A DNA stretch of 39,120 nt, taken from a bacterium. Its GTDB lineage: Bacteria; Patescibacteriota; Microgenomatia; UBA12405; BS750m-G30. The stretch covers positions 1-39,120 of the forward strand of contig JAGGVZ010000046.1 in assembly GCA_021157735.1 (NCBI GenBank), given 5' to 3'. The notes under the pieces were generated by a model. It did not search any database. It saw nothing but the letters and a program-made list of their open reading frames with translations, and was not told the DNA's origin. A program made the translations under genes and the position numbers. Every line of letters starts with the position of its first letter. Position 1 is the first letter of the stretch. Positions 7,611 to 17,543 of the stretch are shown in pieces.

Positions 7611-8981
7611 CTAGTAGTTCAATTGAACAGCTGTTTTTTGACAAATATTATAGGTAGTAGGATAAAAAAGAAAAATGGCCGGCACCTCTTCGGAGAGAAA
7701 CTTTTGAAAATCCCAATAAATTCTTTTTCTTTCCTCTTTATTAAGAATTACTCTCCCCTCCTCTAGTAGTTTATCTATTCTAGGATTAGAGAACTTGGTG
7801 ATATTAGCCGGTTGGTTGGAGTGCCAAAACATATATTGATCGGGATCGGGAGGAATGACACCGTATCCCAAGATGACATCAAAATCTTGGTTTTTAGGAA
7901 TAAACGGAAGAATTTTAAGTTCGGTTTCGATTCCCAAGTTCTCTTTCCAATCTTTTTTAATTTTTTCTCCCCAGTCGGAGAGTTCAAAGGTAGTGGTAAT
8001 TTGTATTTTTAAATTCCCCGAAAGAGTAGCTTCTTTTTCCGCTTTTGAAAAAAGCTCCTTTGCGTGTTTAGGAGAAAATGGGTAAGTTTTGACATTAGGA
8101 TTATAGGCCCAGGAAAGAGGAGAGATAGGAGTTAGAGCCCGAACCGACTCTTTTGGTTTATGGATACTGTAAGCTAATGCTTGACGAAATCTCTTGCTAT
8201 CAAAAGGAGATTTGGCGGTGTTAAAAAAAATAGCCACATATTTTTTGGTCGATTTTTTAGGAGGAGAAATAGTTAAGTTGGGCCAACCCCTAATCGGTTC
8301 TAAAGAAGAAAGACCATAGGCGCAGTCTATTTCCCCTAGCTTTAAAGCAAGAAGAAGTTCTTTCTCTCCCGGATAAAAGCGGAAGGTAATTTTTTTGGGA
8401 ACTTTGTTGGGGTTCATTGCTAATAAATCTAGACGGGAGAAAAAACCAGCATTAACCCGAAGAGAAGTCACTTTATAATCTCCCAGGCCCACAAGATTTT
8501 CTTTAAATAAAGGAAGGGAAACTAGCGCTGGCAAGGGGGCAAATGGTTTTTCCAAATCAAAAGCTAAAGTGTAGTCGTTGACGGGGAAAATTTTTACCCC
8601 CTCTATTTGGTAAGAAACGTCTTTTGCCTTTAGAGGAGTTTTATCTTGCCAGTGAAGCAGAGGGTCAAGGTGAAAAAGATATCTTTTTCCCTGATTCTTA
8701 ATTTCCCAAGAAGTAGCTGCTCCAGGGAGAGGGTTGTCGTTTGAAGAAAGCTTAGTGAGTCCGAAAGAAATTAGTTTGGTGATTTCCAAAGGAAGAGTCT
8801 CGCGATTATATTTCCCTATTACCCCAACTACCAAGCGCGAAGGAAAGATTTTTTGTTTCCAAGAAATGAGTTTTTTTTGAATAAAAAAGAAAAAGGCACC
8901 AATAACTACTCCCAAGAGGATAAGCTTAAAGTTTCTTTTGATAAAAAGGACGGCAATTTTTAAATTGGTTTTAAACGCCAT
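7611..8981 (-). CDS. TM-anchored extracellular solute-binding protein, family 5 (peptide/nickel type)
   Basis: TSWEIKNQGKRYLFHLDPLLHWQDKTPLKAKDVSYQI, FFNTAKSPFDSKRFRQALAYSIHK, WHSNQPANITKFSNPRIDKLLEEGR. Confidence 0.8.
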   Translation of the reverse strand: MAFKTNLKIAVLFIKRNFKLILLGVVIGAFFFFIQKKLISWKQKIFPSRLVVGVIGKYNRETLPLEITKLISFGLTKLSSNDNPLPGAATSWEIKNQGKRYLFHLDPLLHWQDKTPLKAKDVSYQIEGVKIFPVNDYTLAFDLEKPFAPLPALVSLPLFKENLVGLGDYKVTSLRVNAGFFSRLDLLAMNPNKVPKKITFRFYPGEKELLLALKLGEIDCAYGLSSLEPIRGWPNLTISPPKKSTKKYVAIFFNTAKSPFDSKRFRQALAYSIHKPKESVRALTPISPLSWAYNPNVKTYPFSPKHAKELFSKAEKEATLSGNLKIQITTTFELSDWGEKIKKDWKENLGIETELKILPFIPKNQDFDVILGYGVIPPDPDQYMFWHSNQPANITKFSNPRIDKLLEEGRVILNKEERKRIYWDFQKFLSEEVPAIFLFYPTTYNICQKTAVQLNY

Positions 8982-8990
8982 TCTTTAAGT

Positions 8991-9203
8991 TTATGCTCCT
9001 GCCGCCAGTCTTAAAAAAGAGATAATCAAAAAGATGAAGATAATGGACAAAGTTGCCACAAAAGTTATTTTTTCCCATCCCCTTTTGGTTACCTCAGGAG
9101 CGAAAAAGGAGGTATAACTGGTTCGGTCATCAGCCGGTTCTTGGAGAAGGATGAAAATAATAACCAGAAGGGCAAAGACGGCTTGAAGAATAACTAAAAT
9201 CAT
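8991..9203 (-). CDS. secG: Preprotein translocase subunit SecG
   Basis: 70 aa, two TM segments, ILLQEPADDRT...; size and motif fit SecG. Confidence 0.7.
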   Translation of the reverse strand: MILVILQAVFALLVIIFILLQEPADDRTSYTSFFAPEVTKRGWEKITFVATLSIIFIFLIISFLRLAAGA

Positions 9204-9604
9204 TTTTTAAGAATCCAGTTAATAGTACTAACGGCAAGGTTGAAAAGAAAGGAAAGGAGAATAAAGGTGGTAAAAAGAGAAAACTGAACAGGAGCAATTA
9301 TTAACCCCTGACGATTAATCCCCGGAAAGTAATAAGCAGAAATGGAAAAACCGGGAATAAAAACACTAACCAGGTAAAAGCCCGCAACATTAATTACCCA
9401 CCGCAGCAACCCCAGAGTAAGAAGATTAATAGGCAAAAGAAGAAGTTTCAAGACTGGTTTTAAGAGAAATTCGAAGGCAACAAAAGCTAATCCGGCAAGT
9501 AAAAGGGTTTTAATTCCTTGTTGAAAATGAATTGCTCCTGTTGCTTCGGCAATTATCTTCAGTGCCAAGATGGTAATAAACCAGGCCCGAATAACCTTTT
9601 TCAT
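9200..9604 (-). CDS. Phage holin IV/YvlD-like small membrane protein
   Basis: Four hydrophobic segments; LLKPVLKLLLLPINLLTLGLLRWVINVAGFYL. Confidence 0.6.
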   Translation of the reverse strand: MKKVIRAWFITILALKIIAEATGAIHFQQGIKTLLLAGLAFVAFEFLLKPVLKLLLLPINLLTLGLLRWVINVAGFYLVSVFIPGFSISAYYFPGINRQGLIIAPVQFSLFTTFILLSFLFNLAVSTINWILKK

Positions 9605-9624
9605 TTTTTAAAAGCTTAACAAAA

Positions 9625-11463
9625 TTACCCCCTTTTTGCAAATAAACCCTTTGCTTTCCAAAGGAGAAAGAAAAAAAGAAAGATGCTTCCACTAACAACA
9701 AGAATTTTCCCGAGCAGTTTTTCCTGACTAACAAAAAAGGGTAATGAAAGCGATTTTTCTTCTCTAAATGAACCAAGAGAGAGTGATATTTCTACCGCTG
9801 GTTTGTCTATTAACTGCTTCCACCACGGAGGGAGAGGAACAGTGATTTTTTCCTCCCCTAAAGGAGGGAGAAATTCCACCGTTTGGGCTGTTTTTTCTTT
9901 TCCCGGAAGAACAATTTCTAACTTTAGATTTTCTACCGGATGCAAGTTTTTATTTTTAATGACAATCTCCCCCCAAGAGAGATTTTTAAAAAGAAAAGAG
10001 CTTTCTTTTTTCCGTTGAAAAGAGAAAGAGAGATTTTGAAGGGTTTTTTTGGGAAGAACTACTACTGGTTGACGGGCAAAGCTTACCTGAATGGTTTTTT
10101 CATTAGGAAGAGAAAAATTTCCCGGCGGTGACGGAGAACTGCTACTGGTCCCGTGGATGACAAAGGCAAAATGGTTAAAATCAAAGTTGTGAAAGTAATC
10201 TACCCCTCCGGTAGTTTTTTCCCAGGTAGGATCAACCTGAACCCATTCTTTTCTGCTTTTATCCCAATACTCCGGCCAAGCGTGGAGAATATTTTTTTCC
10301 AGAGAAAGGGGTTTTAACTTGGGATTGTTGGTGTAAGCAAACCCTTCGATTTCCCGAGCAGGAATACCTGCTGCCCGACAAAGGGCAATAAAAAGGTCGG
10401 TAAATTCTGTACAAACACTCTCCTGAGGTCTAGCTAAAGCGGCAACAGCCCCTTTTCTTTCTACCTTTTCATTAATCGCCTGATAGTCATACTGAAGGTG
10501 AGAAACCACAAATTGGTATATCTTCTGAGGGGTTTTTAGTTCTTGAGCAAGACGAATAATTTGCGGGTGGGAGGTTTCCCAATATTGGTCTTCTTTTAAA
10601 AAAAGAGGAAGGGTTTTTTCTTGGTTGTAAAAACTTGTTTTCTGGGGAGAGGCAAAAATCTTAACTTGGCCTTGGACGGTAACCGTGAATTTTTCCCGCG
10701 GCGAAAGAAGATATTCTCCAAGCCAGTTTCCGTTTTCATCAAGAAAAATTCTTTTCGGGAGAGGGTCTATCTTTGTAAAAATTACTTCCTGGTAGTTAGT
10801 TTGGGGAGGAAGAGGAATAATGCTTTCCCCCGGCTCATTGTGAGGGTTAGTAAGCAGATATTTGAGAGCAAAATCGAAACTTTGGAAATCACCAAAAGAG
10901 ATAAGATTGTTTCCTCTCAGGGAGTTTTTTTCAAAGACAAGTTTGGTTTGGATGCCTAAGTTTTCGATTTTTTTAATCCTTGCCGAAGAGTAAGCCAATT
11001 TCCCAAAGGAGTTGGGGACGATAACCGTAAGAACAAAAGAGTTTATCTTTTCCGGATGGGAAAGTTTGGGGAGGGCAATTTCCCAGACTCTCCCTTTATG
11101 GGTTGCCCATTGAGGTAGTTGATATTGAACGTGAAAAACCAGTTTTTTTCCTTTGCCCACGACCTGCTGATTAAATCGAAGTCGTATCTCAGTGGTGTCT
11201 TTTTTCTCTTTAACTTCCGCAAGAATATTTCCTTTCTCATCCCAAGCACTAATATTTTGGACCTTTTCACTGGTTTCCAGCAGATATTCAGTAGGATAGA
11301 TATTAGAAAAATTGTTAGTAAGGGTAATAGTTTGGTGAACAGTAGCATCGCCTCGGGGATTTATTTGGTAAGTCACGGCAAAATCGGTTTGAAAACTTTC
11401 CAACGCTTTTACTGGAGAGGCGGCGAAAAAAAGAAAGAGACAAAAAAGAAAGACTTTCTTCAT
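9625..11463 (-). CDS. Secreted/membrane-anchored transglutaminase-like protein
   Basis: Signal peptide MKKVFLFCLFLFFAASPVKA; Cys-His-Asp triad context SVCTEFTDLFIALCRAAGIPAREIEGFAY / HAWPEYWDKSRKEWVQVDPTW; C-terminal TM. Start moved from 11610 to 11463. Confidence 0.8.
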   Translation of the reverse strand: MKKVFLFCLFLFFAASPVKALESFQTDFAVTYQINPRGDATVHQTITLTNNFSNIYPTEYLLETSEKVQNISAWDEKGNILAEVKEKKDTTEIRLRFNQQVVGKGKKLVFHVQYQLPQWATHKGRVWEIALPKLSHPEKINSFVLTVIVPNSFGKLAYSSARIKKIENLGIQTKLVFEKNSLRGNNLISFGDFQSFDFALKYLLTNPHNEPGESIIPLPPQTNYQEVIFTKIDPLPKRIFLDENGNWLGEYLLSPREKFTVTVQGQVKIFASPQKTSFYNQEKTLPLFLKEDQYWETSHPQIIRLAQELKTPQKIYQFVVSHLQYDYQAINEKVERKGAVAALARPQESVCTEFTDLFIALCRAAGIPAREIEGFAYTNNPKLKPLSLEKNILHAWPEYWDKSRKEWVQVDPTWEKTTGGVDYFHNFDFNHFAFVIHGTSSSSPSPPGNFSLPNEKTIQVSFARQPVVVLPKKTLQNLSFSFQRKKESSFLFKNLSWGEIVIKNKNLHPVENLKLEIVLPGKEKTAQTVEFLPPLGEEKITVPLPPWWKQLIDKPAVEISLSLGSFREEKSLSLPFFVSQEKLLGKILVVSGSIFLFFFLLWKAKGLFAKRG

Positions 11464-11509
11464 AAATTTAATATAACCTTTTTTGAAGAAAATTTGAAGA
11501 AATTTCCTC

Positions 11510-11538
11510 TTGACTTCGGGTTTTGTTAGTGTTTTAAT
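11510..11538 (+). promoter_or_regulatory. Sigma70-type promoter of lexA
   Basis: TTGACT (11510-11515), 17-nt spacer, TTTAAT (11533-11538); ATG at 11548. Confidence 0.7.
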
Positions 11539-11547
11539 AATGGGGCA

Positions 11548-12168
11548 ATGCCACCTATTCTTTATCGCCGTCAACGCCAAACCCTCGACTTCATCAATCA
11601 ATATATCCAAAAATTTGGCTACTCCCCTACTCTGACCGAAATCAAAGAAGCTTTAGGTTTATCTTCTCTTTCTACTGTTTGCGAACATTTAGAGGTTTTG
11701 GAAAAGAAGGGCTATATTCGTCGCTATAAAGGAGCTGTCCGGGGAATAGAAATTATCGATGAAAAAAAATTGCCGGCTCTGGATAAAGGAATAGAACTGC
11801 CCGTTTTGGGATATATTGCCGCCGGCAAACCAATTGAGCCATACACCGACCCTGACGCCACCGTTTTTGTCCCCCGCAAAATGGTTTCCGGTAAAAAAAG
11901 GTCCTTTGTCCTTCAAGTCAAAGGTGATTCTATGATTGAGGAAGGAATTTTGGATGGTGATTATATTGTTGTGGAAGAGCAAAAGGAAGCCAACAACGGT
12001 GATATTGTCGTGGCAATTCTTCCCAACGGTTTTGCTACCTTAAAAAAGTTCTATCGAGAGAAGAACAGAATTCGCCTGGAGCCTGCCAATGCCAAAATGA
12101 AGCCTATTTATGTTAAAAATGTCTCCATCCAAGGCAAAGCGGTAGGAGTGATTAGAAACTTCCGTTAA
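11548..12168 (+). CDS. lexA: LexA repressor
   Basis: wHTH N-terminus, cleavage-site context GYIAAGKPIEP, catalytic GDSM and FATLKKFY. Confidence 0.93.
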   Translation: MPPILYRRQRQTLDFINQYIQKFGYSPTLTEIKEALGLSSLSTVCEHLEVLEKKGYIRRYKGAVRGIEIIDEKKLPALDKGIELPVLGYIAAGKPIEPYTDPDATVFVPRKMVSGKKRSFVLQVKGDSMIEEGILDGDYIVVEEQKEANNGDIVVAILPNGFATLKKFYREKNRIRLEPANAKMKPIYVKNVSIQGKAVGVIRNFR

Positions 12169-12177
12169 AACAAGAAG

Positions 12178-12870
12178 ATGAAAGGCACTCTTTATTTGGT
12201 GGCTACCCCCATTGGTAATTTAAAAGACTTTTCTTTCCGAGGAAAAGAAGTTCTTTCCTCGGTTGATGTTATTTTCTGCGAAGATACCCGTCGTTTTCGA
12301 AAATTGCAGGAGAAAATGGGAATTACTCCCCAGGGGAAAATCTTTTCTTTTTTTAAAGAAAATGAGGAAAAGATGACCCAAAAGGGAGTAGAGTTTTTGA
12401 AAGAAGGAAAGACGGTCGCTGTTGTCTCTGACGCGGGAATGCCCCTAATTGCCGATCCCGGTTGGCTTTTGGTAAAAGCAGCCTGGGAAGAAAAAATTCC
12501 CTTGGTTTGCGTTCCCGGACCAACCGCTTTTTCCATGGCCCTGGTTCTTTCCGGCTTTCCGGTGAAAAATTTTGCTTTCTGGGGATATCTTCCTAAAAAC
12601 AAAAAGAAACAAAAAAAGATTTTTTCTCATTGGCAAAAAATGGCTTCTCTTTTTGGGTTAAACACTTTTGTGTTTTATGAGTCTCCCCATCGCCTCCTCT
12701 CTACCTTGCGCACTTTTTCCCAGGTTTTAGGGGAAAAGGAGATTTTTATTCTCAAAGAAGCGACCAAAAAGCACGAGGAACTTTTACGGGGAACACCAAA
12801 AGAGTTGTTAAAACTTTTCTCAAATAATAAAATAAAAGGAGAGTTTACTTTGGTTTGTTATCTAAGATGA
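12178..12870 (+). CDS. rsmI: 16S rRNA (cytidine-2'-O)-methyltransferase RsmI
   Basis: TLYLVATPIGNLKDFSFR, FCEDTRR, VSDAGMPLIADPG, PGPTAFSMALVLSGFP. Confidence 0.93.
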   Translation: MKGTLYLVATPIGNLKDFSFRGKEVLSSVDVIFCEDTRRFRKLQEKMGITPQGKIFSFFKENEEKMTQKGVEFLKEGKTVAVVSDAGMPLIADPGWLLVKAAWEEKIPLVCVPGPTAFSMALVLSGFPVKNFAFWGYLPKNKKKQKKIFSHWQKMASLFGLNTFVFYESPHRLLSTLRTFSQVLGEKEIFILKEATKKHEELLRGTPKELLKLFSNNKIKGEFTLVCYLR

Positions 12871-13538
12871 AAGATAATTTTAAAAAATTAATTGAGGCAG
12901 CCAAAAAATCCTTGGAAAATCCCGGTCACTCCCCTCGTCCTCTTCCTAAAAAGGAATCGAAAAAATTTTCTGTTATTTATGTCTTCCGTCATACAGAAAC
13001 TTATGATAACCGCCGCAGGGTCTTTTCCGGAAGAAGAAACACCCGCCTGACCCCCCGAGGGATTAAGCAAGCAAAACAACTGGCGAAAAAACTTAAGGAC
13101 AAAAGAATAGAGCTTGCCTATTGCCCTCCTTTAATAAGATGCAAATGGACTTTGCGGGAAGTTTTGCGATATCATCCGGGCGTGAAAATCATCGTCGATC
13201 CTTTATTGGTGGAGCGCGATTATGGAGAGCTCACCGGAAAGAGCAAACTTAAACTGATGCGGGAAAATTTTGAATTAGCAGTTAAATATCGCCGCGGCTA
13301 TGATTTTCCCCCGCCAGGAGGAGAAAGTTTTAAAGACGTCCAGACCAAAAGAATTTTTCCCTTCTGCCGTCGTCTGGAGAAGGAGTTGAGTAAGACAAAG
13401 AAAAATGTGGCCATTTGTTGTACTAATAACACGATGAGGTTAATCCGCATGTATTTTGAAAAATTGACTGTTTTTCAAATGCAAACTTTGGAAAATCCTT
13501 TTGGTGATTATGCTGCTTATGTAGTTAGACCTCACTGA
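12867..13538 (+). CDS. Histidine phosphatase / phosphoglycerate mutase family
   Basis: YVFRHTETYDNRRRVFSGRRNTRLTPRGIKQA; ATGA overlap with rsmI. Confidence 0.8.
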   Translation: MKDNFKKLIEAAKKSLENPGHSPRPLPKKESKKFSVIYVFRHTETYDNRRRVFSGRRNTRLTPRGIKQAKQLAKKLKDKRIELAYCPPLIRCKWTLREVLRYHPGVKIIVDPLLVERDYGELTGKSKLKLMRENFELAVKYRRGYDFPPPGGESFKDVQTKRIFPFCRRLEKELSKTKKNVAICCTNNTMRLIRMYFEKLTVFQMQTLENPFGDYAAYVVRPH

Positions 13539-14574
13539 AGCTCAGAAGACGGTTGTACTTGGCAATTCTTTCTCCCCGACAAGGGGCTCCGAACTTAACG
13601 AAATCAACATTCTCTTTAATGGCTAGGTCAACAATCCAGCTGTCATTAGTTTCTTCTCCGCGATGGGAAACAATAGTTTTTAGACCATATCGTTTGGCAA
13701 CAGCAATCGCTTCTGTTGCTTGAGAAATGGTTCCTTGCTGATTAGGTTTGATGATTACCGCATTGAAAAGTCCCTGTTCTCCTCCTGTAGCTATTTTTTC
13801 TGGATTTGTAACGGTTAAATCATCAGCAACAATCATTATCTCTTCTTTTATCTTCTTTGCCTCTTGAAAGAAAACTTTCCATTCTTCCTTTTTTGTTTCG
13901 GGAAGGGGGTCTTCAATACTTACCACCCGATAACGTCGCACAATATCAAGGAGCGTAGAGGGGGAGGGGGGAGAAGTATCAGCAGCCACATCCAAAGCCA
14001 GCGGCAGTTCTGTCTCTTCTTCTAATATTTTGATAACCTCTTCCTCGTTGTTGATGCCGAAAGGAGAAAATCCTCCCTCACTCCCTACTGTGGTCGCCAG
14101 GCCCTCTTTCTCCAACCGCTTTTTTACCTTTTCATAAGCATTTTTTCCCTCCTCAATGTTACTCACAATCACCATAAATTCCTGAATTTTTAAAGCGGGG
14201 TTTCCATGTTTTTTCCCTTCAAAAACAAGCATCATCATTTGGGGTAATTGAGAAGGAGAAGGTAAGGGTTGGGATTTAAAAAAGGCAGCGGAAACAGCCA
14301 AGGTAGCATTGCTCCCCCACGAGGGATTGTTCAGGAGTCTATCCAGTTCCTCCTGGGTTTGAGGAGAATTTTTCCTCAAAAGAGGGGAAATTTCTTTTTC
14401 TATTTGAAAAATAGCTTTCTCTGGAGAAACAGATTCTTTTTCTTCTTTTCCCCGGGAGATTCCCTGAGGAACAGCCGCTACAAATTCTCCTTTATCGGTA
14501 AGTAATTTACACTCTATAGTCCAATTTCCCGCTGAATTAAGAATTTTTCGCGCTTTTATTTCTTTAATTTTCAT
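13525..14574 (-). CDS. Divergent, shortened enolase-like protein
   Basis: QEFMVI, GSEGGFSP, SIEDPLPE, VADDLTVTN, IIKPNQQGTISQ, VSHRGEETNDS, KFGAPCRGERIAKYNRLL align with enolase motifs; SGASTG replaced by QGISRG. Confidence 0.75.
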   Translation of the reverse strand: MKIKEIKARKILNSAGNWTIECKLLTDKGEFVAAVPQGISRGKEEKESVSPEKAIFQIEKEISPLLRKNSPQTQEELDRLLNNPSWGSNATLAVSAAFFKSQPLPSPSQLPQMMMLVFEGKKHGNPALKIQEFMVIVSNIEEGKNAYEKVKKRLEKEGLATTVGSEGGFSPFGINNEEEVIKILEEETELPLALDVAADTSPPSPSTLLDIVRRYRVVSIEDPLPETKKEEWKVFFQEAKKIKEEIMIVADDLTVTNPEKIATGGEQGLFNAVIIKPNQQGTISQATEAIAVAKRYGLKTIVSHRGEETNDSWIVDLAIKENVDFVKFGAPCRGERIAKYNRLLSFSEV

Positions 14575-16874
14575 CTTTTTCCGCGGCGGATTTTTCTTTC
14601 CACCCAATAAACAATTTCTCGGGTTCTTTCAATGGCATCAGGATTTACCGAGATACTGGTAATTCCCCAACGAACCAACTTTTCTACCAGTTCGGGATAA
14701 TTACTAGGGGCCTGGCCGCATATAGAACTGGTAATGCCGTTTTTATTAGCGATTCTAATCACCCTCCTTAGTGACCAAAGGACAGCTTTGTTTCTCTCGT
14801 CAAAAACTCCTGCTACTTCACTGTTGTCCCTGTCCACTCCCAGAGTAAGCATTGTGAGGTCGTTGGAACCAATTGAAATTCCATCAATTCCTGCCTCAAT
14901 AAAATCTTGGAGGAGAATCACATTAGAGGGGATTTCCACCATCATCCACAATTTAAAGCTCGGACTCCTGGTTAAACCTACGGAAGCAAGAATTCTTTTT
15001 ATCTGAATTAGCTGTTCTGGCGTCCTTACGAAAGGCACCATTAGCCAGAGGTTTTTCAGTCCCATTTTGTTACGGACTTTTTTGATAGCCTCCAGTTCTA
15101 ATTGGAAAACTTCCGGAGAGGTTATATAGCGGATTGCTCCCCGAAAGCCAAGAAGAGGATTTTCCTCATGGGGTTCAAATTTCTCCCCTCCTTGAAGATG
15201 GCGGTACTCGTTAGTTTTAAAGTCGGTCGCCCGATAAACAACAGGGCGGGGGTAAAAAGCCCGGCAGAATTTAGCAATTCCTTTGGCCAATTCATTGGTG
15301 AAAATCTCCCCTCGCTTTTCTTCAAGTAATTTTTTGGGATGAACACCAATGCCGGCAATCATAAATTCTGCTCTTAGCAAACCAACCCCATCAACTTTCT
15401 CCTGGGCAACTCTTTTTGCTAAACTTGGCTCTCCCAGATTGACATAAATTTTAGTCGCCGTTTTTACATTTTTAGGCAGAACCTTTTTCTTTATTATCTT
15501 TTTCTTTTTAACTTCCCCTCGATATATTTTCCCGTTGGTGCCATCTACGGTAATAATTTCTCCCGTCTTGATAATTTTAGTTGCCTTTCCTGTTCCCACC
15601 ACACAAGGAATGGCCAGTTCTCGGGAAACAATCGCCGCGTGAGAGGTTTGCCCACCTTTATCGGTAACTATTCCCTTTGCCAACTGCATCGCCGGGACAA
15701 AATCAGGACTGGTCATCACCGTTACCAAAATATCGCCCTTTTTCACCTTTTTAATTTCTTTAGCTGAAAAGATAACTTTTGCCGGTCCAGTTGCTATTCC
15801 CGGTGAAGCCGCTTCTCCCTCCAAGAAAAGCTCCGCTTCTTTTATTTCCTTTTTAGAGGAAGAGGGAGACTTTTTCTTTAAAGTAGTAATCGGTCGTGTT
15901 TGCAGGATGTAAAGTTTATTTTTTTCCATTCCCCACTCGATATCTTGGGGGAAGAAGTAGTGTTTTTGAATGGCAATTCCCAGCTTCGCTAATTCAATAA
16001 TTTGGAGACTATTTAATTTTTGGACATTTTGCAGACTTCTGGGAACAGCAACTTTGGCTGTTTTCCCCCTGATTTTAATCAGCTGAACTTTTTGGGGATG
16101 GACCTCAATTTTGGTAATTTTTAAACTCTTTTTATCAACACAGTAATGGTCAGGAGTGACTGTTCCTTGAACAATAAGTTCTCCTAATCCCCAAACTGCC
16201 TCGCACACCAAGGTGTTTTTGTCATTGGTGATGGGATCGGTGGTAAACATTACCCCGGATACCTGCGATTGAATCATCTTTTGAATGGGAACGGCAATTC
16301 CTACCCGAAAATGGTCAAAGTGGTTTTTTTGCCGATAAAAAATTGCCCTGGGGGTGAAAAGGGAAGCCCAACAGTCGCGGACCCGGTTGACTACACTTGC
16401 CTCTCCCCGGACGTTAAGGAAAGTTTCTTGCTGTCCAGCAAACGAGGCGTCGGGGAGATCCTCAGCAGTAGCGGAGGAACGAACAGCCACATACGCTTGC
16501 TTTAATCCTCCCAGCGAGCCTAGTTTTAGGTAAGCTTTCATAATCTGTTTGGCAATTTCCTCGGGAATGGGAGTATTTTTAATAAGTCGTTGTATTTTCT
16601 CTGCTGCCTCCTGAAGTTCGGTTACATTTTCTGGATTAAGAACCTGAAGAATTTCTTCTATTTGTTTTTGTAAGTTACCGGCTTTGAGAAAATCGAAATA
16701 AGCATCAACAGTAACGACAAATCCCGGAGGAACAGGTATTCCTATTTGGGTCAACTCCCCCAAATTTGCTCCCTTTCCACCGGCGATGGGAATATCCTCT
16801 TTGGTAATCTCCTCAAACCACCGGATATATCTTTTCATTGCCTTCATTTTAAAGAGTTGCCAATAAATTGACAA
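14571..16874 (-). CDS. ppsA: Phosphoenolpyruvate synthase
   Basis: GGKGANLGELTQIGIPVPPGFVVT, AVRSSATAEDLPDASFAGQQETFLNV, catalytic GGQTSHAAIVSRELAIPCVVGTG, GSNDLTMLTLGVDRD. Confidence 0.93.
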   Translation of the reverse strand: MSIYWQLFKMKAMKRYIRWFEEITKEDIPIAGGKGANLGELTQIGIPVPPGFVVTVDAYFDFLKAGNLQKQIEEILQVLNPENVTELQEAAEKIQRLIKNTPIPEEIAKQIMKAYLKLGSLGGLKQAYVAVRSSATAEDLPDASFAGQQETFLNVRGEASVVNRVRDCWASLFTPRAIFYRQKNHFDHFRVGIAVPIQKMIQSQVSGVMFTTDPITNDKNTLVCEAVWGLGELIVQGTVTPDHYCVDKKSLKITKIEVHPQKVQLIKIRGKTAKVAVPRSLQNVQKLNSLQIIELAKLGIAIQKHYFFPQDIEWGMEKNKLYILQTRPITTLKKKSPSSSKKEIKEAELFLEGEAASPGIATGPAKVIFSAKEIKKVKKGDILVTVMTSPDFVPAMQLAKGIVTDKGGQTSHAAIVSRELAIPCVVGTGKATKIIKTGEIITVDGTNGKIYRGEVKKKKIIKKKVLPKNVKTATKIYVNLGEPSLAKRVAQEKVDGVGLLRAEFMIAGIGVHPKKLLEEKRGEIFTNELAKGIAKFCRAFYPRPVVYRATDFKTNEYRHLQGGEKFEPHEENPLLGFRGAIRYITSPEVFQLELEAIKKVRNKMGLKNLWLMVPFVRTPEQLIQIKRILASVGLTRSPSFKLWMMVEIPSNVILLQDFIEAGIDGISIGSNDLTMLTLGVDRDNSEVAGVFDERNKAVLWSLRRVIRIANKNGITSSICGQAPSNYPELVEKLVRWGITSISVNPDAIERTREIVYWVERKIRRGKR

Positions 16875-17526
16875 GGGCTAATTCTAGTTCGGGAATTTCT
16901 CCTTTTCTGTTTTTATATTCCAAAGTAATTAGTTGGGAGTAGAAAGAAACGAGTTTGTCTTCGGGAAACTTTTCTTTTTGAGAAAGAAGTTTCTTTTTCT
17001 GCCAAGGCGGAAGGTTGCTTTTTGGAGAAAGGACAAGAAGCTGATGACAATGTTTTTTAAGGAAATAAAAAACCAGTTCTAGGGGCTGTTCTTTGATAAC
17101 TTTTTGGAAAAGAGGAAGAAAAACAGACTGGTTACCAGGAAAAATGGATTCCAAGAGCTTAAAGATGATTTTGGGTTGGGGAAAATAAAAAGTTTTCAAC
17201 TGGGGGAAGTGCTTTTTTAAAGTCGCAGAAAGACTGGTCTTTTCCTTGTCCCAAAAAATAATCATTTTTTTGGCGGAGAGAAAAGAAAAAAGAACTTCTT
17301 TGTCTTTGGGAGAAAAGCTTTTTAGCTGGTTAATCAAATAGATGTTGGTTTCCGGGAAAAAGGAAAGAGAACGGGCTTTTTCTTGGAAAGAAAGGGGATT
17401 AAAAGAATTTTTTTCGATGCTGACTACTTTTGCTCCCGGTGTTTTTTCTCGCAGCCAAGATAAAAGACTAGAGACCTTGTTTTGCACCAATAAAACATTA
17501 TCGCCATAAACATAAAAAGCCATCAT
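16849..17526 (-). CDS. holA: DNA polymerase III delta subunit-like
   Basis: MAFYVYGDNVLLVQNKVSSLLSWL N-terminus and FYFLKKHCHQLLVL-type C-terminus; low-complexity match, 225 aa. Confidence 0.5.
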   Translation of the reverse strand: MMAFYVYGDNVLLVQNKVSSLLSWLREKTPGAKVVSIEKNSFNPLSFQEKARSLSFFPETNIYLINQLKSFSPKDKEVLFSFLSAKKMIIFWDKEKTSLSATLKKHFPQLKTFYFPQPKIIFKLLESIFPGNQSVFLPLFQKVIKEQPLELVFYFLKKHCHQLLVLSPKSNLPPWQKKKLLSQKEKFPEDKLVSFYSQLITLEYKNRKGEIPELELALVNLLATL

Positions 17527-17543
17527 TTTTGTCTCTTTAAAGT

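Noticed and set aside
11119-11529. 136-aa plus-strand ORF
   Set aside because: Antisense to the transglutaminase-like gene and low-complexity Phe/Lys; no family signal.
12192-12602. 136-aa minus-strand ORF
   Set aside because: Antisense to rsmI; no recognisable domain.
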